Below, piece after piece: positions 35,290 to 46,467 of a stretch of 64,000 nt of DNA. This stretch comes from Corbicula japonica (taxonomy: Eukaryota > Mollusca > Bivalvia > Venerida > Cyrenidae): assembly GCA_038501625.1 (NCBI GenBank), contig JAZAYU010000035.1, positions 1,312,001-1,376,000 on the forward strand, in the 5' to 3' direction. The notes beneath the pieces were generated by a model that worked only from the letters and a program-made list of their open reading frames with translations, was not told where the DNA came from and searched no databases. The first letter of the stretch is position 1. The number at the start of each line of letters is the position of its first letter. The position numbers and the translations under genes were made by a program.

Positions 35290-35560
35290 TGCTGCTAAAT
35301 AACATTGTTATTCTATACGATATTCCCTACAATTCATGCCGTTATGTTATTACAGGAAATACTTGCTGCTAAATGACATTGTTATGTTATACTATATTCC
35401 CTACAATTCATACCGTTATGTTATTACATGAAATACTTGCTGCTAAATGACATTGTTGTTATTAACTTGGATGTGCTAAGCGACTTTGGTATGTTATTAA
35501 ATTGCAATATTCTAAATGACACTGTTACAGTATTAACTTGCATATGCTAAATGACACTTA
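35290..35560. repeat. Minisatellite AAATGACATTGTTATGTTAT
   Basis: Imperfect repeats of 'tgctaaatgacattgttat' with 'tattccctacaattcat' spacers, directly downstream of the BTB stop codon. The same motif forms the longer array at 62460-62880. Confidence 0.7.
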
Positions 35561-35645
35561 GTGACGATCCAGATAAGACTGAATGGATGTACAGTCTGCA
35601 TAGATTCATTCAGATCATGATGTACCCATACATACGTTCAACATA
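35560..35645. repeat. Partial GATC-rich dispersed repeat adjoining the minisatellite
   Basis: 'agtgacgatccagataagac' and 'gaatggatgtacag' match 'agtgatggtccagatcagac' and 'gaacggatgtacag' near 62880. The same minisatellite-plus-repeat pair therefore occurs at both loci. Confidence 0.6.
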
Positions 35646-35817
35646 CTCGTGATCATAAAATGGATTTATTTTTCAAACAAAGTACATTGTTAATTTAATA
35701 CAGTTTTTATTCTCGTTTAAAATTACATCATTCAGTAAATTCAATTTATTCAATTCAAAACGCATAATTCTTTAAATTCAAATTATTTATTGCAAATCCG
35801 CGTTTATTGCAATTGTC

Positions 35818-35821
<4 letters not shown>

Positions 35822-35855
<34 letters not shown>

Positions 35856-35881
35856 TCTCTCCTCTCTCTCTCTCTCTCTCT
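35822..35881. repeat. CT dinucleotide microsatellite
   Basis: About 60 bases of CT with two small interruptions. Confidence 0.95.
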
Positions 35882-36934
35882 TAAACAGTTTCTCAATTCA
35901 ACAACGTTATCATTCTTAAGTGCTCCAATTTTCCATCAAAAATCTTAAGTCTAAAATAAAAGAATTTACATCAAAAAGTCTTAGCTTAAGCATGATTGAC
36001 AAAGATTTAGTGATCAGTGCAAATCGTAGAATGGAACTAACTTAACAGAAGAAATCTGTCTCATTTTAAGCAAAAAGTTACGGAAGCTTAGAGAGGACAC
36101 TACTTGTCTAAATGTTTTGCATTAAATCGATTTGTTTTTCATTTTGATTAAAAATATTTTAGTAAATCATAATAATTAATACGAAATGCTAGGAACCTTT
36201 TTAAAAATTTCGTATAGTTGAATTGTATTGAACTATTTGTCAATGCAACTTACGTCATTTCGTATAACACAATCTATCAATAAAGTTGTTAAGACACATG
36301 AAGACAAGAACGAAGTTTTTGTTTTTTTCCACAAAGGTGAATCGACTTCTGAAACATTTTCTCTCCATAACTTCTTATTTAAAGCGACAACTGAGATATT
36401 TTATTACAGAAATACAGTATGTCTGCATATGCTCACATAAGGACACAAGAAAAATGTTGATGCAAGGCATCAAAGTGGGCGGGAGAGGGATTTTCTTGTT
36501 ATTACAACAATGTAATCTCACTGCTCTGGCGAAATCGGAATGTCTGAGATTATTACGTTCTATTACTACAAAAATCAGAACAAACGCAGTGAAACAGTCA
36601 ACATCCCGATAGTACGGGCTTCTGTCGTTTTCAAAAATCATCTCATGAAAAAAATCAAAGCAATGAAAGGGCTTTAAGCCAGCGGAGCGTAAACATAATC
36701 AAAATAAAACAAACGCATAATATTCAATGTAACAGGAATTCCAGTATTATTCCACTTATAAAGATTTATAATAACTATACAGAATGAAGAAACTCCTATA
36801 GAAGACATGTTATGTGCTTGCAACATTGTGGGTTGCCTATGTTGAATGACATATAGATACAATGTATGTGATATTAGTTAAATTGCAGTAAAATTTTCAC
36901 TGTAAATAAACAAAACAAAAAAAACACACAAAAA
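35882..36934. other. No recognised gene
   Basis: Overlapping open frames on both strands (36228-36641) are short and unrecognised. The stretch 36570-36650 ('gcagtgaaacagtcaacatc', 'cgttttcaaaaatcatc') resembles the repeat unit at 40855-40925. Confidence 0.45.
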
Positions 36935-37790
36935 AGAAGCTGTGTTTGGACAACACATATGCCCCGGTAGCGAAGATTGTCATGATACAAATTTAAAATG
37001 ATAGCACAATGTTAAAACAGCAAAAAATCACAAGTTAGTTCTACATAATGGAAAAAAAGAACTTTCTCTTGCTCCAGAACCTGAGCATAAAAAGAATTTT
37101 ACATGAAAATCAATTAATGTAACATATTTATAACCTAAGATTATAATGTAAAGATAATTCATTACAAAATTGGGAAAGTTACAGAACTTAATGTAATTAA
37201 TGCTTAGGCATTATTACAAACACTGATGATGCAAGTATTTGGAGGGTGGGTATTTATTAGAGGCACAAGATTGGAATTGAGAAATATTCAACATGCTGAA
37301 ACAGATAAACCATTTCTCTAAGTTCCAATGGAAGATAACCTCAGAAATAAGGTAGCTGGAGTTATTTAACTTGTCAGGGTCATGACCTGTGCACTGTTAA
37401 GTACGTGTGTTAAATTTATTTTACTGTTCTTTGCAGACAATGAGAAATATCCAACTTTCAGAAACAGGTTAACCATTTATCTCTTAGTGCAAAATGGGGA
37501 GATAACCCCAGGAATAAGCTAGCCAGAAATAAGTAACTTGTAAGCGTCATAAACTATGCACTGTTAAGTGAGTGTGAGAACTTTCATGCCAATGCCCTTA
37601 GTAGAAATTGAGAAATATCCAACTTGCCGAAACAGGTTAAACATTTATTTCCAAGTACAAAACGGGGAGATAATCCCAGAAAGAAGGTACACAGAGTTAT
37701 GTTTCTTGCTAATGCTCTTTGTAGAAATTGAGGGGGAATTGCATATAAATACCAATAATTCAGATACAACAATCATTGAAAATTATCCAA
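36935..37790 (-). mobile_element. Truncated pearl-like element (minus orientation)
   Basis: In reverse it matches both ends of 21335-23748. Three or four copies of the 'gatatttctca' module (37270-37640) are followed by the single-copy tail, 'cttcgctaccggggcatatg' and the hairpin TGTGTTGTCCAAACACA (36941-36957). The ~145-bp TCAAGGTCA module is missing, and the terminal CTTG has become CTTC/T. Confidence 0.65.
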
Positions 37791-38744
37791 TACAATAGTT
37801 GCTAGAAATGGGAATATCGAACAAAATAAAACTGGTCAAAATATTGACAAAAGTAATTTTTGGGGAACTGTTTAAATAAATGAGAAAGGGGACATTAAAA
37901 GCAATTGAACAGGACATTAAATAAATACAAAAACATTACAGGATACATGTATGTTTGATCGAACAATACCAGGATCAAATACATCACTGAGAGAATGCCT
38001 AGCCCTGGTTTAATGCAACTCAATATTTACACAAATAACAATTTTGATGACAATTTTATATTCATGCTTTATAGCAACACATCACAACTTAAAACAATGC
38101 CATTAGCCTTATAAATGTCATTTAGTAAATAGAAGAGGAACAACAAATTTTTTTGTGTTAGTCATATAGTTTGCAAATTGTTGGGTTAACAAAATTGTAT
38201 TTATTTCATATATTGTTATAGCTTATTTCTTTACCTTGTACTATGTCTCTTGAATATTTTCACTTTCAACGTAAATACACAGGGACCCAGTGAAAGGCTG
38301 TTTGATCTTGGTTTCATGTATAACAATGTGTCAGAGGGAGCCAGAGTTATGTTAATGTAACCATATTTTTAGGAAGTGTCCAACCTTATAAATCAGATAA
38401 AGGGGCTCTTTAAATTCATTTCATTAGCTAAAGCCTTTTACAGAAACCCTTTCCCCACTGTTATCTGTCAATTTTATTTAGACCCTTTTAATGCATGCAT
38501 CTCATCTATCTGATCTATATATACATTCTTTGAATCTTGACCAGGAAGTACATGTACCTAAAAGATCTAAACATTAACAGACTCTGATTAGCCAAACTGA
38601 TATGCATGTTGATATGGTCTAATCTTATGGTCTAATATTGTCACACATGGAATAAAAGCTGCATGGAAAGAGTAGACACAAAACATGGAATACTTGACTT
38701 TTGCACAGAAAATCCATTTCTAACTTCAACCCTTAACATATGCA
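37791..38744. other. No recognised gene
   Basis: AT-rich. 37985-38035 keeps the end of the 12094/18436 repeat ('atgcaactcaatatttacac'). Confidence 0.4.
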
Positions 38745-38930
38745 AACAGTGTAGATCTAGATCACCCTGCATCTCTTTGCTGTTTAGTTAGAATCTGCAC
38801 TATTCACTTTCAGATTCATATTTAGTTATTTCTGAACAAGACATGACCAATGTAGATCTGATCAGATGGCACAAATGTTCAGTGTGATATGGATCTACAC
38901 TTGTAACACATGCAATGAAAAGCATTTTTA
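38745..38930. repeat. Dispersed repeat, GATCTGGATCTA family
   Basis: 'cagtgtagatctagatcacc' and 'gtgatatggatctacact' in opposite sense, followed by 'acacatgcaatgaaaag'. Confidence 0.6.
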
Positions 38931-39213
38931 TAGCAGAAAGGTGCACTTGATCAATAACTTTTAGTGTTGCCCCTTAGAATGACCTGAACAATCTTTCTTA
39001 GTGAATATTATCATCTTCAACTAAAAATTTAGAAATTACTCTACATGTACATCATAAAGCTATTACAGTTACTATAACTATTAAAGTTAATACATAGGTA
39101 ATTATAATATATATAATTATTCTTAGTTTGTCATCAGAAATATTAATACATCTATGTTCTTTCAATGCCATTTAATGATTTAGTTAAATTATTTTCATTA
39201 GAAGATATCATTT

Positions 39214-39742
39214 AGGGATTTCAAAAGATGCAGGTTCTTGCATTTTTATGCAAGCATATTTGATTTTTTTTCACTTTTGACCCCCTGGCTAAGTTTGATA
39301 TGTTCTTTTAAATATGTTTTTATTCACAAATTTATCACATCTAATGAGCCAACAACAGTGTTCTTTGCTCGTGAAAAGTCTCTTAAGAGGTGCAGGGATT
39401 TCAATTTCAATAGCTTTTGAAAACCAGGGGTTGTTTGTCCCTGTTGAGAGTTTTTAAGGGCTCGTAATCAAATAGTTGCAAGTTACATGTATATCTTGTG
39501 TTCAACTTGAACTTAACTACTTATAAAAGTGCTTTAACTTCGTTTAAATATATGTTCAGTGGTCTAATATAAGTATTGATTTTATAATTAAAATGCAGAC
39601 ACAATATTTATCTTTATTCTTGCAATATTCGACCATGATTTCTTCATCAAAAGAACCCAAGCTCAAAATCAGGAACGGTCAAATGTAGAAAAACTAATTT
39701 GCTTGCATCAAAATGCAAGAACCTGCATCTATTGAAATCCCT
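39214..39742. mobile_element. ~530-bp foldback element
   Basis: 'agggatttcaaaagatgcag' and 'gttcttgcatttttatgcaa' at the left pair with 'ttgcatcaaaatgcaagaac' and 'ctgcatctattgaaatccct' at the right, roughly 50 bp. Non-coding. The following 39743-40630 contains no gene I can support. Confidence 0.75.
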
Positions 39743-40634
39743 GGGGCAGGAAAATTAAGTCAGACATGGCTAACTTTCAAGTTTAATCCAAACTGATCGT
39801 CATAATTTTTTCCTGTTGTTGCGATAATTACCTGGCAAAAACTAGATAATATAAAAATTAAAAATACCAGTTTCTTTAATCCATGTGTGAAGTGGTCATA
39901 TTGAAAAAACAAATATTATATCATTGAAACTTAGGAACTAGTTTAAGCTATTCTAGTAAAAAAATACAACTATTTACCTTGTTAAGACTTGTAAACCTGG
40001 ACGGTGTTTAACTGCCAGTGTGATACAGAACTTTGTTGTCCAAAGTGCTTGGAGAGTCTATCTTTAGTAACACTACATCCTCACCAGTAAATGTAATTGT
40101 AAACAATAATCAGATGTGTTTCCATGCAGCTGGTTTTATACAAATCATTATATGCAAAATATGCCAAACTGTTTTAGTAAAGTTGATTACACATTTATGC
40201 ATACAATGACTGCACACTATTTGGGATAGTTTTAAACTGTTAAAACCGTTATGCCGTGACCTCTTAAAATCACAGTAATATTTTTTTTTATCCATGTCTG
40301 TGTTTATTTGAAATCCTTTCAGGATTTCACGTACTATCTGTGATGTTAGTTCCACATCCAAAAAACTCAGTTTGCATCATTTTTATAACTTTTACAATTT
40401 AAATTCGCACAAAACATTAGAAATTTGTTCTAACGAAAGTGTTCAATATTTTTGGGTAACACAATCAAGGGGAGATCACCGGAGTTGTGTGTAGTTTGGG
40501 CTAAACGCCGTCTGTGTTACGTAACAAAGTCAAACCCGAAAAACAATCGACGCGGTATATAACAAACATTAACAAACAGACCATTGCACGATTAAATAAG
40601 CAACGTACCATAATTTAATAGTATAATTACGTTT

Positions 40635-41320
40635 TGTCCCGAAAAACAATCTCACCAATTATGTTCCACAAGATCACAATAGGTATAAACGCAGTGCAAA
40701 GGTCAGCATCCCTGACCGATTATACGGAAACTACGTCTTGCAATGTACAATTAAAACAATGGATGACCAGTATCGCAATTGTACAATTATTCAAACCTTT
40801 GTTTCCGAGCAAAACTCTCACGAATTATGCTCCACAACTTCCAACAGGTACACCTACAGTGCAACAGTCAACATCCCTGACCGATTATACGGAAGGATCG
40901 GCTTCCGTTGTTTTCAAAAAATAGTCACGTGCTCAGGAGAACTTATTATTTTAAAATTTAAGAAAAATAAAATAAATCCTACAAAGCGATGTCAAGTAGT
41001 TCCTATGATACGATTCGTTAACCATTTGTTAATAAGTTCTTTTGCACATAAACTCTCATTAATATATATATCAGAACAAAAATATAAACATTTCTGAAAT
41101 TATGCTATTATCCCCACAAAAAATAGTCACGTGCTCAGGAGAACTTATTATATGAAAATTTTTAAAAAACCACTGAAATCCTACAAAGCGATGTCAACCA
41201 GTTCCAAAGGTGCAAATCGTTAACAATTTGTGACTACTTTTTTTTGCAAAACATCTCTCATTAATATATATCTGAACGAAAATACAAACATTTCTGTGAT
41301 TATGCTGCTCTCCTTCTACA
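40635..41320. repeat. Tandem repeats, two unit types
   Basis: 40640-40910 holds two diverged copies of a unit ending 'catccctgaccgattatacg'. 40915-41116 and 41117-41320 are two copies of a ~203-bp unit beginning 'aaaaaatagtcacgtgctca' and containing 'cctacaaagcgatgtcaa'. Open frames over them are repeat by-products. Confidence 0.7.
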
Positions 41321-41347
41321 TCAAATTCTCAAACTAAGCACAAATAT

Positions 41348-41371
41348 AGTGGGCGGCTTCTGCCGCCCACT
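41348..41371. other. GC-rich 10-bp-stem hairpin
   Basis: AGTGGGCGGC, TTCT, GCCGCCCACT: perfect stem and four-base loop in AT-rich DNA. No T tract or known class. Confidence 0.7.
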
Positions 41372-41427
41372 AATTATGCTTCTTGTGTGCGACCTTGGTC
41401 ACCCTTTCTACTATTATGTTGAAGATG

Positions 41428-41555
41428 TTGAACCTGCCTTTAAAACCGCCTGCATTCAATAACCACCTGCCTTAAACAGCCATCTTTAATATGTCCTAAA
41501 TAGCCATTTTGGTCTTACTTTACCTGTCTTTAACATCCACCTGTGTTAAGCAGCC
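41428..41555. repeat. Dispersed repeat, related to 60835-61015
   Basis: 'gaacctgcctttaaaaccgc', 'ttaaacagccatc' and 'cctgtctttaacatccacct' resemble the CTGTCTTTAGCAGCCACC element at 60835. Confidence 0.55.
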
Positions 41556-41833
41556 AAACTAACAAGAGCCAGTCGGAAACGACTGCAAGCTCGACTATTC
41601 GAAAAGTCAGAATTATTAAGCACATTGTAACTGGGCTTCATTTAAACTGGGGAGTGATTCAGGAGTTTATGACGCCTCCAACAAACACACATGAACAAAA
41701 GTTTCTTAATCCAAGTTAGGAAATAAATAAATTACACTTAATTTATTATTGTAGATTTTTTTAGGGTTAACACAACCCAGCCCATAAACCCCTGATCCGA
41801 CACCCATCAACCTACTATCCCTGCCCACCTAAA

Positions 41834-42240
41834 GTGGTGTGGCGTGGTGAAGTACAGTATGGTATGCTGGTTGCTGGTGTTGTCATTGTTGGTGTTGTTA
41901 CTGGCGGTGGTAGTGTTGTTGCTGGTGGTGGGGGTGTTGGTGTTGTTGTTGTTGGTGGTGGTGGTGGTGTTGATGTTGGTGGTGGTGTTAATGTTGTTGG
42001 TGGTGGTATTGGTGTTGCTGGTGTTGTAATAGTATAGTAATAGTAATAGCATAGTAATAGTATAGTAATAGTAATAGTATAGTTATAGTTATAGTTATAG
42101 TAATAGTAATAGAATAGTAATAGTATAGTATAGTAATAGTATAGTATAGTAATAGTATAGTATAGTAATAGTATATAATAGTATAGTATAGTAATAGTAT
42201 AGTATAGTAATAGTATAGTAATAGAATAGTAATAGTAATA
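41834..42240. repeat. GGT/GTT microsatellite then ATAGTA-type microsatellite
   Basis: 41860-42028 is (GTT/GGT)-rich; 42029-42240 is AGTATAGTAATAGT-type. Predicted Pro/Thr or Tyr-rich frames are products of the repeats. Confidence 0.9.
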
Positions 42241-43318
42241 GTCTCGGTCTCGACTAGGTCTGGGTCTCGGTCTGAGTCTCGGTCTGGGTCTTGATCTCGG
42301 TCTGAGTCTCGGTCTGGGTCTCGGTTGAGGTATCGGTCTCGGTTTGGGTCTCGGTCTCGGTTTGGGTCTCGGTCTCAATCTCGGTTTGGGTCTCGGTCTC
42401 GGTTTGGGTCTCGGTCTCGGTTTGTGTCTCGGTCTCGGTTTGTGTCTCGATCTCGGTTTGTGTCTCGGTCTCGGTTTGGGTCTCGGTCTCGATTTGGGTC
42501 TCGGTCTCGATTTGGGTCTCGGTCTCGGTTTGGGTCTCGGTCTCGGTTTGGGTCTCGGTCTCGGTTTGGGTCTCGGTTTGGGTCTCGGTCTCGATTTGGG
42601 TCTCGGTCTCGGTTTGGGTCTCGGTCTCGGTTTGGGTCTCGGTCACGGTTTGGGTCTCGGTTTGGGTCTCGGTCTCGGTCACGGTTTGGGTCTCGGGTCT
42701 CGGTTTGTGTCTCGATCTCGGTTTGTGTCTCGATCTCGGTTTGTGTCTCGGTCTCGGTTTGGGTCTCGGTCTCGATTTGGGTCTCGGTCTCGGTTTGGGT
42801 CTCGGTCTCGGTTTGGGTCTCGGTCTCGGTTTGTGTCTCGATCTCGGTTTGTGTCTCGGTCTCGGTTTGGGTCTCGGTCTCGGTTTGGGTCTCGGTCTCG
42901 GTTTGGGTCTCGGTCTCGGTTTGGGTCTCGGTCACGGTTTGGGTCTCGTTTTGGGTCTCGGTCTCGGCCACGGTTTGGGTCTCGGTCTCGGTTTGGGTCT
43001 CGGTCTCGGTTTGTGTCTCGGTCTCGGTTTGTGTCTAAGTCTCGATTTGGGTCTCGGTCTCGATTTGGGTCTCGGTCTCGGTTTGGGTCTCGGTCTCGGT
43101 TTGGGTCTCGGTCACGGTTTGGGTCTCGGTTTGTGTCTCAGTCTCGGTTTGGGTCTCGGTCTCGGTTCGGTCTCGGTTTGGGTCTCGGTCACGGTTTGGG
43201 TCTCGGTCTCGGTTTGGGTCTCGGTTTGTGTCTCGGTCTCGGTTTGTGTCTCGGTCTCGGTTTGGGTCTCGGTCTCAGTTCGGTCTCGGTTTGGGTCTCG
43301 GTCTGGTCTGGTCTGGTC
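42241..43318. repeat. GGTCTCGGTTTG satellite, ~1.08 kb
   Basis: Six- and twelve-base units GGTCTC and GGTTTG(G/T) with higher-order variants (GGTCACGGTTTG, TGTGTCTCGATCTC). All three forward frames and parts of the reverse frames stay open because the unit lacks stops, so the long Gly-Leu, Arg-Ser-Phe and Glu-Thr frames are not evidence for proteins. Confidence 0.95.
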
Positions 43319-43371
43319 TGGTATAGTATAGTATAGTATAGTATAGTATAGTATAGTATAGTATAGTATAT
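43319..43371. repeat. TATAG pentamer microsatellite
   Basis: Clean (TATAG)n right after the GGTCTC array. It mirrors the related ATAGTA array on the other side. Confidence 0.95.
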
Positions 43372-43509
43372 GCCCCCACCCACCACACAATTTCTCAACA
43401 CTTTCAACCAAAGTATGTAAAGTACATCTGTTTTAAACATTTTCTAAAGCATTACATATGAAAAACACTAACATTGAACCTTTAACAATTATTTATAAGT
43501 CTTAATTCT

Positions 43510-44220
43510 AATTTCAAGTGAAAAGGGGCAAAAACCAAAAATTTTAGTCGAAAAAGGGCAATAATTTGAACAAAATTGAAGTTAGAGTTATGGTTCTTGG
43601 CATACAAACTTCAAATATGATGATGAACAAGTGTTGAAAGTTTTAAAGCTGTAGTATAAGTAGTATGGAAGTTATGGGTTTGTACAGTAGCTTGCATGCA
43701 AACTTTAACCTGAAATTCTAAGTCGAAAAAGGGCCATAATTTGATCAAAATGAAAGTTAGAGTTATGGTTCTTGGCATACACACATGGGACATGATGATG
43801 AACAAGTGTGCCAAGTTTTAAAGCTGTAGTATAGGTAGTATTGAAGTTATGAGTTTGTACAGTAGCTTGCACGCAAACTTTAACCTGAAATTTTAAGTCA
43901 AAAAAGGGCCATAATTTGATCAAAATGAAAGTTAGAGTTATGGTTCTTGGCATACACACATGGGACATGATGATGAACAAGTGTGCCAAGTTTTAAAGCT
44001 GTAGTGTAGGTAGTATTGAAGTTATGAGTTTGTACAGTAGCTTGCACGCAAACTTTAACCTGAAATTTTAAGTCAAAAAAGGGCCATAATTTGATCAAAA
44101 TGAAAGTTAGAGTTATGGTTCTTGGCACACACACTCGGGACATGATGATGAACAAGTGTGCCAAGTTTAAAAGCTGTAGCTATAGTAGTTTTTAAGATAT
44201 AGGTAGGTTGCACGTAAACT
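43510..44220. repeat. ~176-bp tandem module (4 copies)
   Basis: 'gggccataatttgatcaaaa' and 'acatgatgatgaacaagtgt' recur at ~176-bp steps with high identity between the middle copies. Similar-looking reading frames are repeat by-products. Confidence 0.85.
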
Positions 44221-44321
44221 TTAACCAAAGCGGGACGCCGACGGCGACGGCGCCGCCGACGCCGACGCCGACGCCCAAGTGAGTACAATAGCTCGACATA
44301 TTCTTCGAATAGTCGAGCTAA

Positions 44322-45153
44322 AAAACCACAAGGCCTAGAGCTTAGATATTTGGCATTTAGCACCCTCTAGTGGAACTCTACAAAGATTGTTCAAATTATT
44401 TCCCTGGGGTCAAAATTGGCCCCGCTCCAGGGGTCACTTCATTTTGCATATACTTATATAGGAAATCTTTAAAAATCTTCTTCTCACAAACCACAATACG
44501 TACAGCTTAGATATTTGGTATGTAGCATTGTCTAATGGATGTCTACTAAATTTGTTCAAATTATGTCGCCTGGGCCAAAATCGGCCACGCCCTAGGGTCT
44601 TCTTGGTTTACATATAGTTATATAGGAAAAACATGAAAATCTTCTTTAAAACCACAAGGCCTAGAGCCTTAATATTTGATTTACAGCATCATCTAGCGGT
44701 CCTCTACCAAAATTGTATAAACTATATCCCTGGGGTCAAAAATGACCCCGCCCCTTGTTTTACATAGACTTATATAGGGAAAACTTTTAAAAAAATCTTC
44801 TCCAAAACCACAAGGCCTAGAACCTTGGTATTTGGTATGTGTCATCATGTAGTGGTCCTCTACAAAAGTTGTTCAAATTATTCTCCTGGGGTCGAAAATG
44901 GCTACGACCCGGGGGTCACTAGTTTTATTACATAGTGTTATATAGTAAATCTTTAAAAATTTTCTTCTCTGAAACCGTAAGACCTGGAGCTTAGTTATTT
45001 GGTAAAGAACATCATCTAGTTACATTTTCTCCACAATAGAAGCTTAATTTTTTCTAAATTGTTTACTTGATTTTACCAAACTTGCACACAACTCTTGCAA
45101 CCATTGAGCAATTGTTGACAGGTGAGCGACCCAGGGTCCTATGGACCCTCTTG
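44322..45153 (+). mobile_element. 5-prime-truncated Helentron-like element (plus orientation)
   Basis: Four ~175-bp units ('accacaaggcctagagctta', 'ttcaaattatttccctgggg') lead to a unique tail ending in the hairpin AGGGTCCTATGGACCCT (45133-45149), CTTG and TT. It abuts the previous element, and its own 5-prime end is not visible. Confidence 0.6.
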
Positions 45154-45205
45154 TTATAACAAAACCAGTGTACACTAACGTCCAGTGTTGAATTCTAGAT
45201 GGGAT

Positions 45206-46467
45206 TTATTTAGTATATTCTATTATATGTAGATTATGAAAATAGTTACTCCGAATACAATGAACAGATGGCTGAGTGCTTGTTTGGGCACCGGGTTGGT
45301 TAGCCGACTGGTTCTGCCAGTTACTGTTATATGTGTTTGCCCCACGCCCTTTACCGTGTTTAAAAGAATTGTTCTGTGCCTGATTGGCTGAATTGGGGGC
45401 TGAAGCGGGAACTGACTGCTGGACAGTTAAAGAGTTCACCTTACTCAAAAGAAGATCCAACTTAGAATCCAAATCACGCCTGATTGACGAGAGTTTGGCA
45501 TCCACACTGCCATTGATTTTTGATTCAAAATCAACCAGATATTTCTCAACATCAACACTATTTGACTGGATAGGGTTATTATGAGGTTTCACAGACTTAG
45601 AAGTCTGATACTGACCTTGCTGATCCATTCTCAGCTCTAATTCTATCTCCCTAACTTGTCTTAGAAAAACATTGTAGTCGGAAGCAGAATCCAACTTATG
45701 TCTTGTGTTTGTCTTAAGCAAACTGGAATAAAGACCTGACCATAATCTGTCACACATTAAATCATTTTTGGAGTGACGGGGTAAATGGCCACCTTCAAAA
45801 ACTAACTCCAGCATTGTCTCCAACCTGCATCCAAAAGCAGTTACCGACTCGTCTGGTCGCTGAGCCGCATCAAAAAAATGCTTCAAGGTGATACCTTTCT
45901 TGGAAACTTCAGTAAATGTGCATCCAATTTAAAATAATTGCATCAAGAGATGCAGAATCACCCAAAGGAATAACAATCTTCCTTGCTGTGCCACGCAGGG
46001 ACTTGCGTGCTGCTTGTAACACCTGATTTGGACTAATACTTTCATTTTTCAGTAAACATTTTACTTCAAATAACCATTCCATACATGTGATTTCATTTTT
46101 TGGAAGGGGCGATTCACCTGAAAAACAACTTGAAGGTATCTTAGGTATGGCTACCTGATACATAGGGGAAGTTGAATAATAAGACATATTTGGCATGGGC
46201 ATATGTGATGCTCCCACTATTGGTGAACTGGTGGATAGGGGTGGAGGAAGGGTAACAGGTTGCTTGGCAGGAACAGGTTTCTTAGGATCCCAAGGAATCA
46301 GCCACCGACATGCGCACACGTGGCTAAGGAGTGGTCGGTATTGGCTTAATTTCATACTTTGAGCTCAAATATCTAATCATATCCTCCTCTGGAGGAAACA
46401 TCATAGCACCCTTAGTCTCTGGTTCCCTAACCAGAGTACCTGGGTCCTTCTTTTCCTCCAACGACAT
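45206..46467 (-). pseudogene. PNMA/Ty3-type Gag remnant with frame breaks
   Basis: Three open segments on the minus strand: 46467-46324 (starts MSLEEKK), 46355-45909 and 45886-45206. Recognisable Gag features are CFSGE...MEWLFEVKCLL and AARKSLRGTARKIV (capsid N-lobe), then AAQRPDESVTAFGCRLE and DRLWSGLYSSLLK (C-lobe), and a Gln/Asn-rich tail. This is the capsid arrangement of Ty3/mdg4 retrotransposons and of domesticated PNMA/Arc relatives. Frame is lost at least twice (near 46330 and 45905-45925), and the expected CCHC zinc knuckle is cut off after a lone HC. No protease, reverse transcriptase or integrase follows. It could be a dead Gag, a decayed domesticated copy, or assembly errors. Confidence 0.7.

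Larger units (their letters stand above)
41563..44321 (-). mobile_element. Helentron-like element carrying satellite arrays (minus orientation)
   Basis: Subterminal inverted repeats AGCTCGACTATTCGAA (41588) and TTCGAATAGTCGAGCT (44304). The minus-strand 3-prime end has a CAGTCGTTTCCGACTG hairpin (41570-41585) followed by GCTCTTG and TT. Inside lie microsatellites, a GGTCTC satellite, a ~176-bp tandem module (43510-44220) and a GACGCC run (44230-44275). This is the layout of the other Helentron-like elements with different sequence. Non-coding. Confidence 0.65.

Noticed and set aside
42254..43411. Long open frames encoding Gly-Leu, Arg-Ser-Phe-Gly or Glu-Thr-Gln repeats
   Set aside because: They follow from a stop-free 6/12-bp satellite open in several frames on both strands; no domain, no splice context.
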